From: a virus
Virus record (IMG/VR): IMGVR_UViG_3300046819_000212
Location: 1 to 38,984 of that record
Length of the DNA: 38,984 nt
Strand: one strand, 5' to 3'
Shown: positions 8,219 through 16,675 of the stretch, piece after piece
Numbering within the stretch: position 1 is the stretch's first letter
Layout: every line of letters begins with the position of its first letter
Program-made: the position numbers and the translations under genes
The notes under the pieces: model-generated
Databases searched by the model: none
What the model saw: only the letters and a program-made list of their open reading frames with translations
Told to the model about the DNA's origin: nothing

Positions 8219-9848
8219 AATTGAAAAGAGGGTTTTGGTTTAAAATAGGAAACGCAAGCGATCCAGATCCAGGCATTGCAGGCTCTAGCCCTTGCGCTGG
8301 AATTGGTTGAAATCCGCTGGCTTGCGGCGTGACATAGTTCTTTACGCGTGATCTAGTCATGTCGCCTTGGAGTCGATTCAAGATAATCTTATCAGCCTGA
8401 TCCGGCGTCGGATTATCTGGCAAGTCTCGCTCAATCTCATTCTCCATGTTTAAAATGCGAGTTTGACGCTTTATCCATTCCTCTTTCTTTTCAGGCTTAA
8501 GCGTCCGCTTGCCGTTGGGGGCGGAGTTAAAGAAATCAGCCTCTTCGCTTTGTAGGATTTCTTGAAGCACAGAGCGAGCCGTTGAGACGTAGCTTTGTTT
8601 CGTGGATGGTTGATTGCCTGATAACCTGCCTTGCAGCGCATCGGCTAAACGGTTGCGAATATGTGGAGGCGCCTTGTTAACTTGTGCCGCCACTCTGGCA
8701 AATTTTACCGTCTGTTCAAAATCGCCATCTTCCAGCATGTTTCGATCAATGCCTTCAATCTCTCCCATCGTTTGCATATAGCTTTTAGCCACATCCTCAG
8801 GAGGAACCGGAATGGCCGCGTTGATTTCATCCCTTACTTTTTGGGTTTCAAACGGGCTAAGATATTGAGAGGTGAACTGATCCGCGTTTGTGATCTTGCC
8901 AGTGACAAGCCCATCCATTGCGTTAATGATGTCTTGATTACCGTATCTGCGCTTAGCTTGGGTAATCTCCGTTGTTAAATCATCCTTATCACGTTGAGAC
9001 AATAGGTCATATTGATCGACCATCTTTCCGGCAAGCGTTAAATCGACAGGTTCGCCGTTTCCTGAAATCTTGTTTCTGATGTCAGTGACAAGTTGGCCTT
9101 GAATTGTCTGCTTGCTGGCCAGCTCGTAGTTTTCCTTATCAATAGCGCCAAGCGTGAAAAGTTTATCATTCACTTCCGCCACCTGTTCCCACGCTCCCTT
9201 ATCGCCTGCGTTTGCGGACTGAATAAGCGTTGATCGTTGCTGCCTAAGGCTGTCAACGGTTTTAGCTTTTGCCGCATCTTTGACTTGAAGGTATTCAACA
9301 TCATCAGCTTCCTTGAGTCCAAAACCAGCATCTCTCCTTGTTTTTTGCGCTTGCTCAAAAATAGTCAAATCGCCGGAATCAATAGCGGCACGCTTAGCGA
9401 GTTCAACGGTTGCATCCATCCGCTTTCCAGTCTGCTTAAACGCCCCTGCCTGCACATTGATCGTGCCATTCGTTGACCACTCCGAAAACCGATTCGTGAG
9501 CTGTGCCCGTGCGTTCGGAGTCAGCGGCATCGAACCAATCTCGCTTTGCAGCTTGGTTTCTAGCTCCTTCCACTTCGGTAGCCATTGCGTTTCGTCCTGC
9601 CCTTCCGGCGATTGCTGAAACGTGGCAAACTCCTTCTGCGCTTCGTTCATCCTCAAGCTTGCCGTTGTGAGATTGGTCACGTCGTTCGCACGCCTAGACA
9701 TCTCTTGAATGTCCATCGCCACGCCTGCGACATCGCCAAGCGCCTTGCCAATGCTGGCATTTGTGACCGCTGGAAGCTGCGCAGTCTGCTGCGTTTGGTT
9801 ACCCGTTTGGAGTTGCGAGGAGTCGCGGAGGATTGGGATGCGTGCCAT
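8208..9848 (-). CDS. Internal virion protein, T7 gp15-like position (546 aa)
   Basis: This long helical, Gln/Ala-rich protein has no membrane segment and lies directly before the giant gene, where T7-like phages encode the second ejected core protein. The start (MARIPILRDSSQL) is typical of this class: a short basic segment, then a Gln/Thr-rich linker. The rest is predicted coiled coil, with repeated LA-x-R and DK-x-Y patterns. I assign it to the internal core by position and composition. It overlaps the start of the giant gene, which implies coupled expression. Confidence 0.65.
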   Translation of the reverse strand: MARIPILRDSSQLQTGNQTQQTAQLPAVTNASIGKALGDVAGVAMDIQEMSRRANDVTNLTTASLRMNEAQKEFATFQQSPEGQDETQWLPKWKELETKLQSEIGSMPLTPNARAQLTNRFSEWSTNGTINVQAGAFKQTGKRMDATVELAKRAAIDSGDLTIFEQAQKTRRDAGFGLKEADDVEYLQVKDAAKAKTVDSLRQQRSTLIQSANAGDKGAWEQVAEVNDKLFTLGAIDKENYELASKQTIQGQLVTDIRNKISGNGEPVDLTLAGKMVDQYDLLSQRDKDDLTTEITQAKRRYGNQDIINAMDGLVTGKITNADQFTSQYLSPFETQKVRDEINAAIPVPPEDVAKSYMQTMGEIEGIDRNMLEDGDFEQTVKFARVAAQVNKAPPHIRNRLADALQGRLSGNQPSTKQSYVSTARSVLQEILQSEEADFFNSAPNGKRTLKPEKKEEWIKRQTRILNMENEIERDLPDNPTPDQADKIILNRLQGDMTRSRVKNYVTPQASGFQPIPAQGLEPAMPGSGSLAFPILNQNPLFNYGQ

Positions 9849-9849
9849 A

Positions 9850-10038
9850 TTATGCGTGTAGTTTATACCATTTCACAAATGCCCTAGCGTCGCTGAGGGT
9901 CGGCCCCATCCATCCGGCGTAATAACACTCTTCACTCCATCGGCGGTAAAGCTCGCGGATTCTGGATTTAGTCATGAAGCGAAAGCGCCAAGAGACGCTA
10001 CGAATCAGGGCGATGGTTTCGGCTTCGTAGTTTTCCAT
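9850..10038 (-). CDS. Small hypothetical virion-operon protein (62 aa)
   Basis: I set the start at the MENYEAETIAL methionine, 4 nt after the stop of the upstream gene. A longer frame would run into that gene. The protein is basic and aromatic (WRFRFMTKSRIRELYRRW, then YAGWMGP and FVKWYKLHA). It resembles small proteins between gp14- and gp15-type genes in podophages. Function unknown; it may be a minor core component or chaperone. Confidence 0.6.
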   Translation of the reverse strand: MENYEAETIALIRSVSWRFRFMTKSRIRELYRRWSEECYYAGWMGPTLSDARAFVKWYKLHA

Positions 10039-10042
10039 GGTG

Positions 10043-10621
10043 TTAAGCTGCCTGTTGCGGACGCGTTGACCAAGACTTATAAGCACCGCCAGCCGTTGAA
10101 GCTAGCCCAGAGATTGCCGCGCCTGTGGCCTCTCGACGACCTGCGGCAGCTTGTTGCGCGCCCATTTGAAGCGTGTTCGTCCGCTGGTAGGCAAGGTTTG
10201 ATTGCGCTAGATCATTGACTCGTTGCTGGTCGGCTAGTTCGGTCTGCTGCTTCGCCCAGGTGTCAGCTTCAATCGCAAGGCTTGAGCCAGTGCCGAGCAT
10301 CGCGCCATTTCCAGCCATAGCCGCAAGTTGAGACGCGCGGAAACGACGTTGCTCTTGAACTGCGCGACGTTGATTCTCTTCGTTCTCCATTGCCTGCCGT
10401 CGTTGCTCTGCTGCCAGTGCATCGGACTGCGCCTGCGCGTTGTATTCGGTTTGTTTAGCGGCTGTCTGACTGGACTCGTAAGACATGTAAGTGCCAGCAA
10501 GAGACGCGCCCACAAGAAGCAGTGTTGAAACAACCTCATTGCACGGCGGACGAGTGGCAGAATAGCCACGCACAGGACCGCCTTCAATAAGCGGCAGATA
10601 GTCTAAATGTTCAGAGTTCAT
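10043..10621 (-). CDS. Internal core protein, T7 gp14-like (192 aa)
   Basis: One hydrophobic segment (VVSTLLLVGASLAGTYMSY, about residues 30-48) precedes a long Ala/Gln/Glu helix. The helix has the arrangement of podophage gp14-type ejection proteins (EYNAQAQSDALAAEQRRQAM). A Gly-rich C-terminal tract follows. Such proteins form a pore-like channel in the outer membrane during DNA ejection. Family assignment rests on architecture and on position between the tail nozzle and the other core genes. It overlaps the GNAT-like gene by 11 nt. Confidence 0.7.
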   Translation of the reverse strand: MNSEHLDYLPLIEGGPVRGYSATRPPCNEVVSTLLLVGASLAGTYMSYESSQTAAKQTEYNAQAQSDALAAEQRRQAMENEENQRRAVQEQRRFRASQLAAMAGNGAMLGTGSSLAIEADTWAKQQTELADQQRVNDLAQSNLAYQRTNTLQMGAQQAAAGRREATGAAISGLASTAGGAYKSWSTRPQQAA

Positions 10622-11021
10622 AAATGACTTGGAGGCTTGGCCTGTCCGCTATGTGCCAGCCGTCCTTTTTAATGAGACGAGCCAACTCAGGGCGGCAGAA
10701 ATTACGAACGAATTTATAACCGATTGGCTTTCCATTGCAATCTCTCAAATTTGATATGAACGCCTTTGATGTCCGCCAAATGATCGACCACGCTTTGAGG
10801 CTGGCTTTCAGTGACGAGTTTGGACGGCTAATCAGGTGGTCCATGAATACGAAGGGACAATCAAAAACGAGGTAAACAAAGCAGACCATCAACGGCCCGT
10901 CGTCATCCTCGACCAGGAAACCGTTTGGGCTGAGTAGCTGCGGAATCAGCGCCATATCGCGAGCTTTGGCCCATGCTGCCACGGTGTCGAAGTCTGCGGG
11001 AGTGTAGGCGCGTATGGTCAC
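10611..11021 (-). CDS. GNAT-fold acetyltransferase-like protein (136 aa)
   Basis: The N-terminus MTIRAYTPADFDTVAAW is the typical first strand and helix of GNAT folds. A PNGFLVEDDDGPLMVCFVYLV strand pair follows. The acetyl-CoA loop is not a clean Q/R-x-x-G-x-G/A. GNAT-like genes at this exact place, between tail tubular B and core proteins, recur in T7-like phages and may serve assembly rather than catalysis. Translation starts at GTG (11021-11019); no ATG is available near it. Confidence 0.65.
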   Translation of the reverse strand: MTIRAYTPADFDTVAAWAKARDMALIPQLLSPNGFLVEDDDGPLMVCFVYLVFDCPFVFMDHLISRPNSSLKASLKAWSIIWRTSKAFISNLRDCNGKPIGYKFVRNFCRPELARLIKKDGWHIADRPSLQVIYEL

Positions 11022-11061
11022 TTGTAATGATTTGCTATCAATTCATCACAATTTCATAAAA

Positions 11062-14000
11062 TCAAGCGCCGGAAATCCCGTCCACCTCGACATCTGCCAG
11101 CAGCGCCAGCACGTTAAACGGCCAAGGATGCCGTGAAGCAATGGTCACGTCAGCGCAATTGTCCCAGTCTCCGCCCATCGGCTGCACTTTGGTTTGCCCA
11201 GTCTTAACGATGATCGAGCTTGCACCAGCGCTGTAATTACGAAGCATGACGGAAGGCAAAGGAAACTCATTCATCCCATCATATTGAATCGCCGTCGCAT
11301 CGCTGAAATCAGCGTCAAGGAAAGATCCTGTCTGAGTAGCGCGAGAGAACACGTTGCCGTATTTTGACTGAAACAAGCGGAAGGCCACGCGTGCAATCTT
11401 CCATTTATTGAGCTGCGCGGTGCCTGTTTGAGTGGTGATCTCAAAACGGTTAGGAGTGGCGAAGGCTGAAAAGGGAACGCCGACGATGTAGAGAGAGCCG
11501 TAATTACCAACAATGCTAACCTCTCCGTTTATGACGGTGCCTTCAAACGCATCCCCTGTGCTTCTTAATATAGTTTCATGCGTTGCGATGTCTGTAAAAA
11601 CAACCTTTTCTCCATTAAGGTGAGTTCCCACCGTGAATTTTGTTATTCCAGCGGCAAAGGTTCCTGAAAGCATCTGCCACGAATCACAAAACGAACCAGG
11701 ACTAAGGAACGCGGTAGAGTTATAAGCCGGATCGTAAGATGTTAATGCCGTGACCATGGCAGTTCCGTGAATAGACTCCAACGAAAAAGTGTTGTTTGAT
11801 TCCATTAGCAAAATTAACGAGTCACCGGGAAGCCTGCCAGTCCCTCCATCATCCGACCACACCGCGCAAATGCTTTCGATCTCTCTATCTCCGCTGCCGA
11901 AGTTATGAGATGCCCACGCCGTAACGTTGTTTTCACGGTCATAGGTAAAGCTCGAAAGCTCGCCGCCAGAATGGACAAGCCACACCGTGGGATCAGGTGA
12001 CTGGGTGCATATCATGTCGATAACGCCGCCAGAAAGGCTGGGAATCTGTTCAGCAAGCAGCGACATTTCAGGCGCTGAATACCCATCACGCTCAAAGACG
12101 TAGGCGAACTCACGAAGGCGATTATCACGAGTCAACCAAAGTAGGCCATCGCCGGAAATAACGGGCTGAAGTGGTGACGATCCGTAGTGACTCCAACGCC
12201 TTAACCGAGCATTGGACGGAGTTAGGGCCGTGTCCGTGTCGCCGCTGTCCATGGTCCATTCTTCGGATGCTGTGCCAATTACGAGCGTGCGCTTAAACGA
12301 GCACAGCCACTGAATGTCATTTGATTGCGTGGAAGCTGGAGATGAATCAATGGCCGAGGTGTCAAACGATCCGGTCAAGAACGTATAGAAATCATCCGTC
12401 TGACTGCCCCAAATGCGCGTCGGTTCCGTTGTCGTGTTAGCAAAGAAGAACCTGCCATCATGATAAGCGCAAGTTTTGGGATAGCCGCGAGATACTGAGA
12501 ATGCGCCTTTGCGCCAGACCGGAAACGTAAAGCCAATGACTTCATTTGGGATGAGTGAATCGACGGCGAGCTTAGGAATGCCGCGAACTTGTGTCGTGGA
12601 ATCATAGCTTTCAATTTTGAATGGGATGTCAAGCTTTCCGCTGGATGGCTCAACGGTCATTGTTCCGCTGCCCGTTACGCTCGCCTTGATGGCAACCCAG
12701 CGATACCACGCGCCAGTATTTGGGGCCTCGCCTGTGTAGCTGATGGTTCCCTCTTGCGATCCGCTTGAATACCATTCGCGGATTGTGGTAAAGTTCATCC
12801 GGTCCAGCGACTCTTGAAGCTGGAGCGTGCATTGATTCGGAGATGCGCCAGACGCCCAGTTAGTCCTCGCAAGGTATGATCCTTGAATAAATACTGCTGC
12901 GCTTGTCGTCGTGGCTACGCTGGCTGGAATCGCTTCCGATGCAATTCGGCCGCTAGACCCAGGTGATAGCATCCAAACGCTTCCAACCTCGTCACTCGTA
13001 AACGTCGCAGCGCTTGCAATCAGTCGGTAGTCAGTGATTGAAATGATCACCCATTCAGACCCAACGCCAGGGCGATTCGCTGTTGATGCCGTGTGAGCGG
13101 TGATACAAGCGTAGTTGCTGCCAAAGTATTCAGCCACATCGCCCGCAGTGTATGCTTGCCCAATATTCCACGACGTTTTGTAAACAAACGGTTTCCATGA
13201 AGCATTCAAAACAATACCAGCAGTCGACGCGCCCGCTGCTGTGTAGAGGTAAGTCTTGATATAATCGTTTGTGGTAGTGACGTAAAAGACGCCAGTCCCA
13301 GCCGTATAAACCGCAGGTAATGAACTTGTCCCGTCCAACTGAAAAGTATTCGTTGCCACCGCGCTAATCACGAAAGTTCCATTAGCGTTTGTTGCGCCTC
13401 CGACTCCAAAAATAGTCACCGTTGCGCCATTACTCAAACCGTGTGCGTTAGCTGTAATTTGAATCTTTCCGCCCGACATCGCCGCGCCCGTAATAGCCTG
13501 CGTGAATGGCATCGTCACAATATTCCCTTGATTGTAAACGGTGGCAGCGCTCCAATCGCTGGCATCGTAAGACAGCCTCATCGTTACTGCATCTTTCGGC
13601 GGATCGAGTGCAGGCGCGAACTGAAAGGGAACGTCGATAAAGCTCCACGTTCCATCACTGGCACGAATGACTTGCTTTGGGTGCTGAGTGCTAACCGTTA
13701 AAGTCGTGATGTCATTGAGCGTAACCCAGTGCAAAGCGCGGATCTCCGCCGAGGTGTAAGTCGTCGTCAATGTCTGCACGAGTGAAAGCGTCGTGCCTGA
13801 GTAGGACCATACGTTGATCTTGTTGACGTGGAGCGCTAAGACAAAATTCGTTCCCACGGCGCGCTTAATTCCAATAGTCCGAATGCATCCAGTCACGTCA
13901 GAGCCGGAGGCGCCAAGCTTAGTGCCAGGCCTTTTAAAGATGCCGCCATAGGATCGAGGCAGGAAGTTCTCAAGCACTCGAAAGCCTGTCCCGTATTTCT

Positions 14001-14079
14001 CGGAATCTGTGCGCCCATCCATGATTGGCGTCATAATCCCGCCATTCATCACCGCCTTAATAGTCTGAAATTGTCCCAT
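11062..14079 (-). CDS. Tail tubular protein B / nozzle (1005 aa)
   Basis: The size, position after tail tubular A and opening (about the first 60 residues include ENFLPRSYGGIFKRPGTK) match the gp12-type nozzle of T7-like tails. The conserved core includes FKRTLVIGTASEEWTM and SDGDGLLWL-type strands of the beta-propeller. An inserted module near residues 200-265, with NAHGLSNGATVTIFGV and NANGTF, is related to the ubiquitin-activating-enzyme FCCH fold. A similar module occurs in the neighbouring tail tubular A. The start overlaps the previous stop by one base (TAATG). Confidence 0.88.
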   Translation of the reverse strand: MGQFQTIKAVMNGGIMTPIMDGRTDSEKYGTGFRVLENFLPRSYGGIFKRPGTKLGASGSDVTGCIRTIGIKRAVGTNFVLALHVNKINVWSYSGTTLSLVQTLTTTYTSAEIRALHWVTLNDITTLTVSTQHPKQVIRASDGTWSFIDVPFQFAPALDPPKDAVTMRLSYDASDWSAATVYNQGNIVTMPFTQAITGAAMSGGKIQITANAHGLSNGATVTIFGVGGATNANGTFVISAVATNTFQLDGTSSLPAVYTAGTGVFYVTTTNDYIKTYLYTAAGASTAGIVLNASWKPFVYKTSWNIGQAYTAGDVAEYFGSNYACITAHTASTANRPGVGSEWVIISITDYRLIASAATFTSDEVGSVWMLSPGSSGRIASEAIPASVATTTSAAVFIQGSYLARTNWASGASPNQCTLQLQESLDRMNFTTIREWYSSGSQEGTISYTGEAPNTGAWYRWVAIKASVTGSGTMTVEPSSGKLDIPFKIESYDSTTQVRGIPKLAVDSLIPNEVIGFTFPVWRKGAFSVSRGYPKTCAYHDGRFFFANTTTEPTRIWGSQTDDFYTFLTGSFDTSAIDSSPASTQSNDIQWLCSFKRTLVIGTASEEWTMDSGDTDTALTPSNARLRRWSHYGSSPLQPVISGDGLLWLTRDNRLREFAYVFERDGYSAPEMSLLAEQIPSLSGGVIDMICTQSPDPTVWLVHSGGELSSFTYDRENNVTAWASHNFGSGDREIESICAVWSDDGGTGRLPGDSLILLMESNNTFSLESIHGTAMVTALTSYDPAYNSTAFLSPGSFCDSWQMLSGTFAAGITKFTVGTHLNGEKVVFTDIATHETILRSTGDAFEGTVINGEVSIVGNYGSLYIVGVPFSAFATPNRFEITTQTGTAQLNKWKIARVAFRLFQSKYGNVFSRATQTGSFLDADFSDATAIQYDGMNEFPLPSVMLRNYSAGASSIIVKTGQTKVQPMGGDWDNCADVTIASRHPWPFNVLALLADVEVDGISGA

Positions 14080-14933
14080 TAGTAGCGCCCTCCGAATCGT
14101 GCTGTAACAAGTTGTGAATCCTCAAAAGGCAGGACTCTTCGGCCCTTGCCCTCGTTAGAATCGCGTGATTTCACGGCCGGCACGATGGCTTTTTCGTAGA
14201 ACTGCCGCATCTCCGAACCTCGACCCGTAGCGCCTGCGGTATCTTGCGCGATGTAGGAGGCTAGCAAGTAACTGAATGCCGTGACGAAATCAGATGGATA
14301 CTTGGTAACATCGGTAACGCGTGCGATGTATTTAAGGTTGATCGTCTCGGACTCGCAAAGGATTAGCCCCTGCTCAAACAAGAAATCGTTTCCGTCATCC
14401 TCATTCTGTCCACCGTCCGCGTTGATCGACAACGGGCGGAGACAATCACTCGGCGGAGTATGAGCGAAGGAATAAGCATACTGCGGGATGCCCACGACTT
14501 TACCCGTGCCGCTTGTGTAGGTGCCAGCAAACACGGAATCATCTAGCGTGAAGTTGTTGGAGTTAATGACGGTGACATACCACTGGCCATTCGCCACGGT
14601 AACGCCTTCAACGTCCTTGACGTAAACTCTATCACCTGTGCTGTATCCATGGCCTGCGTGAGTGATCTTGATTAAACCACTGGAATCAGTGACCGCCGAG
14701 CCTGTGAGCGTGTGATAGGTGATTGTTTGCCGCTTGCGCTTGGTGGCGAAGTTCCACGGATGAGCGCGCAGAATCTCATCAAGAGCCGTATAAACTGCCG
14801 TTCCTCCATCTGGGTTATACCATTTGCGGACGCTTTTAGCCTGCTGAGTCACGTCAGCGGTGAGCGATGTTAGCGCAGTTCCTCCAAGGTGGGAGATAGC
14901 AAGAGAGGCGATTTCAGTAGCGGTTGCAGCCAT
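14079..14933 (-). CDS. Tail tubular protein A / adaptor (284 aa)
   Basis: MAATATEIASLAISHLGG is the standard opening of the T7 gp11-type adaptor that joins the portal to the nozzle. ILRAHPWNFATKRKR is the conserved helix of the family. The usual family length is about 200. The extra residues (about 75-140) form an FCCH-like beta module with HAGHGYSTGDRVYVKDV and VANGQW. The C-terminal part (YLLASYIAQDTAG, then EMRQFYEKAIVPAVKSRDSNEG) is the helical bundle typical of adaptors. Confidence 0.88.
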   Translation of the reverse strand: MAATATEIASLAISHLGGTALTSLTADVTQQAKSVRKWYNPDGGTAVYTALDEILRAHPWNFATKRKRQTITYHTLTGSAVTDSSGLIKITHAGHGYSTGDRVYVKDVEGVTVANGQWYVTVINSNNFTLDDSVFAGTYTSGTGKVVGIPQYAYSFAHTPPSDCLRPLSINADGGQNEDDGNDFLFEQGLILCESETINLKYIARVTDVTKYPSDFVTAFSYLLASYIAQDTAGATGRGSEMRQFYEKAIVPAVKSRDSNEGKGRRVLPFEDSQLVTARFGGRY

Positions 14934-14944
14934 GGTATATGCAC

Positions 14945-14976
14945 AAAAGGCGGAGAGGATTCAAGCCCTCTCCGCC
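14945..14976 (-). terminator. Intrinsic terminator after decoration gene
   Basis: GGCGGAGAGG (14949-14958) pairs perfectly with CCTCTCCGCC (14967-14976), with an 8-nt loop. On the minus strand the stem is followed by TTTT. It lies between the 155-aa capsid-associated gene and the tail genes, so it should reduce tail-gene transcription relative to capsid genes. Confidence 0.85.
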
Positions 14977-14992
14977 CCTTGAGTTTTGAGGG

Positions 14993-15460
14993 TTAGTTCC
15001 AGTCGATGTATTCGATCTCGAAATACAAGACCACGGAGGCAGTGACGGTGCTTGCGGATGCAATAGTCACAATAACAGGAGTGTTATCAGTGGTGGTAGT
15101 GAATGCCAAGTCGCCAGCGGTGCCAGCAACGGTAGAACCGAAACCAACAGTGCCGCCAGCAGAAAGAACAATGCCATCAGCAAAGACATCGGGATTGGCG
15201 GAAGTGCCAATATCCAGCGTTAGTGTGGTGCCAGGGTCAACACAGCTCACAGCGGAGCCAGCACGCGAAACCGAAGCGCCCAAAGGAAGGTAGCAAAGGT
15301 TGAACGTGTCGTTTCCAGCCTCTGAGCCAGTGGTTGTGTAAGTAGCGCGAAGTTTCTTCACAGTCCCGCCAACGCTTTTAGTGCGTGAAGGACGTTCGGA
15401 GCCATCGAGAAGGGCAGCGGCTTGCGCTGTAAAAAGAGAAGAGTCAGTAAGTGCGGCCAT
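14993..15460 (-). CDS. Probable capsid decoration protein (155 aa)
   Basis: The protein is Thr/Ser/Ala/Gly-rich and predicted all-beta after a short helix (MAALTDSSLFTAQAAALLDG). It has no charged catalytic cluster and ends in FEIEYIDWN. It follows the major capsid gene and is isolated from it and from the tail genes by an intrinsic terminator on each side, which suits a protein needed in high and separate copy number. Head fibre or tail components are alternatives. The assignment rests on context and composition only. Confidence 0.6.
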   Translation of the reverse strand: MAALTDSSLFTAQAAALLDGSERPSRTKSVGGTVKKLRATYTTTGSEAGNDTFNLCYLPLGASVSRAGSAVSCVDPGTTLTLDIGTSANPDVFADGIVLSAGGTVGFGSTVAGTAGDLAFTTTTDNTPVIVTIASASTVTASVVLYFEIEYIDWN

Positions 15461-15489
15461 AAGAGTAGAGTCTTGAAGTTTGGGTTGAG

Positions 15490-15517
15490 AAAAGGGCGGC
15501 TTTTACACCGCCCCTTT
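15490..15517 (-). terminator. Intrinsic terminator after major capsid gene
   Basis: AAAGGGCGG (15491-15499) pairs with CCGCCCCTTT (15508-15517) with one bulged base. Read on the minus strand, the stem ends in CCGCCC followed by TTTT. It lies 10 nt beyond the capsid stop and probably limits transcription into the decoration and tail genes. Confidence 0.8.
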
Positions 15518-15526
15518 CAATTCAGG

Positions 15527-16423
15527 TTATGGAGTTTCGTCGGCGTAAATGCGAACAACCTTGGCGTTCTCAGTGCGAACCGCGCCCATCATGGCGATAG
15601 AGCGGATTTGGAGAGCGTGGCGGCGTTCTGGCAGGATGTCCATCTTGGTAGAAACACCTTGGAGCGAGAACTTGATTGCCGACTTGTGGAAGGCAAAGCA
15701 GGAACGAACGTCTGCGATGGTTGCAACGGTGCCGATTGGCAGGCGTTGGGAGTCGATGAACTTGAAGCCGAGGAAAGATCCAGGCTGGCCATCAACGAGA
15801 GCTTTGACTGTGTTATAGTCAGCACTTGTCAACTCGGTAGTGCGGAGCAAGTCGTTGACCTGCTGGGCACCGTAAACGAGGTAACGCTCGGAAGGCGGTA
15901 CCTCGGCCACGTCCATGAGGTATTTAGCGCGACGAAGCTTGGCAATTGTCAGGCCTGAGCTTGCACTTCCGCTTTCCGCGTAGGTGGAGGCGATGGACTG
16001 AGAGCTTGGGAAAGCGTCAGTAGTGACGCCATCCTCACCGATGTAGCGAGTAGCATCAAGGGCGGAGATGATGACATCATCTTGAGTGCGGTTCAGCGCC
16101 ATGGCGTGTGAACTCACGGTGTCCGAAGTTGGCAGGACAATCGAGCCGAGGTAATGCTCGTCCCACTCGTCAAAGACGGTGGCGAGTTCCCAAGGGCTTT
16201 GGGTCATCCAGTATTTCGATGCGTCGAACTCGCCATCTGGAGTATCGCCCTTACGGGTGATAATCTTGGAGAAGCTGCGAGCGGCGGCAAGGTTGAACCA
16301 CTTCTTTTTACCAGTGAAGTCAGCACGGGTAACAGCAGTAGCGAGGCGAGCGTCCATTTGCTGGAGCGCCATGTCGAAGTTCTTCTGGAACTCCACAGGA
16401 AAAAATGTATCAATGTCGGCCAT
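15527..16423 (-). CDS. Major capsid protein (298 aa)
   Basis: It is placed after the scaffold gene and before decoration and tail genes. Its sequence has the HK97-like pattern of small podophage capsids: an N-terminal arm (FFPVEFQKNFDMALQQMDAR), central MTQSPWELATVFDEWDEHY, and late ALQIRSIAMMGAVRTENAKVV. That last block corresponds to the conserved beta strand near the C-terminus. The ATG at 16423 lacks a Shine-Dalgarno (TTTGTAATTTTT precedes it), which is odd for the most abundant protein. A TTG at 16522 would add 33 residues unlike any capsid, so I did not use it. A long leader of about 130 nt precedes the gene. Confidence 0.85.
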   Translation of the reverse strand: MADIDTFFPVEFQKNFDMALQQMDARLATAVTRADFTGKKKWFNLAAARSFSKIITRKGDTPDGEFDASKYWMTQSPWELATVFDEWDEHYLGSIVLPTSDTVSSHAMALNRTQDDVIISALDATRYIGEDGVTTDAFPSSQSIASTYAESGSASSGLTIAKLRRAKYLMDVAEVPPSERYLVYGAQQVNDLLRTTELTSADYNTVKALVDGQPGSFLGFKFIDSQRLPIGTVATIADVRSCFAFHKSAIKFSLQGVSTKMDILPERRHALQIRSIAMMGAVRTENAKVVRIYADETP

Positions 16424-16563
16424 AAAAATTACAAATTGAGAGGTTTGGTTGTGCCAACCTTGAAGGTTAGCGGGAAGAGTCGTGTCTTCCGTCTTCTCGG
16501 TTGTCCACATTGTGGGCCTCAATTCCGGCTTGCAGCTTGTCCTTGCGGGGCTGACGTTTTCAG

Positions 16564-16589
16564 ATTCTCACAAATGATAATTGGTGCAA
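16564..16589 (-). promoter_or_regulatory. Candidate late promoter with palindrome, capsid unit
   Basis: On the minus strand TTGC (16589-16586) is followed after exactly 16 nt by GAGAAT (16569-16564). The same elements with the same spacing occur at 21801-21826 and 36509-36534. The right part is an imperfect palindrome ATTCTCA-CAAA-TGATAAT (16564-16581). Capsid translation starts about 140 nt downstream. Confidence 0.6.
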
Positions 16590-16596
16590 GTCCTTT

Positions 16597-16614
16597 TTTC
16601 TCAATTTTGAGAGG
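16597..16614. promoter_or_regulatory. Palindromic operator-like site upstream of capsid promoter
   Basis: TTTCTCA-ATTT-TGAGAGG is a 6-bp inverted repeat with a 4-nt centre. Its centre is 33 bp from that of the palindrome in the candidate promoter at 16564-16589. The minus-strand core TCTCAAAATTGAG is shared with the site at 21825-21840, which sits similarly upstream of its own promoter-like element. Confidence 0.6.
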
Positions 16615-16641
16615 ATAGGGTAAAAATTCCCTTGTTAATTC

Positions 16642-16670
16642 TTGCCGACGTTCTATTTTCAGGCAGATTC
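16642..16670 (+). promoter_or_regulatory. Candidate promoter for plus-strand structured RNA
   Basis: TTGCCG (16642-16647), a 17-nt spacer and AGATTC (16665-16670) precede the GG start of the hairpin RNA by 5 nt. The equivalent place at 36549-36577 has TTGACG, 17 nt and AGATTA. The -10 match to TATAAT is weak; the support is the parallel arrangement. Confidence 0.45.
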
Positions 16671-16675
16671 AAATA

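Noticed and set aside
16424-16522. 33-residue N-terminal extension of the capsid protein from TTG
   Set aside because: The extension is unlike capsid arms, TTG has no ribosome site, and the ATG at 16423 opens directly on a capsid-like arm.
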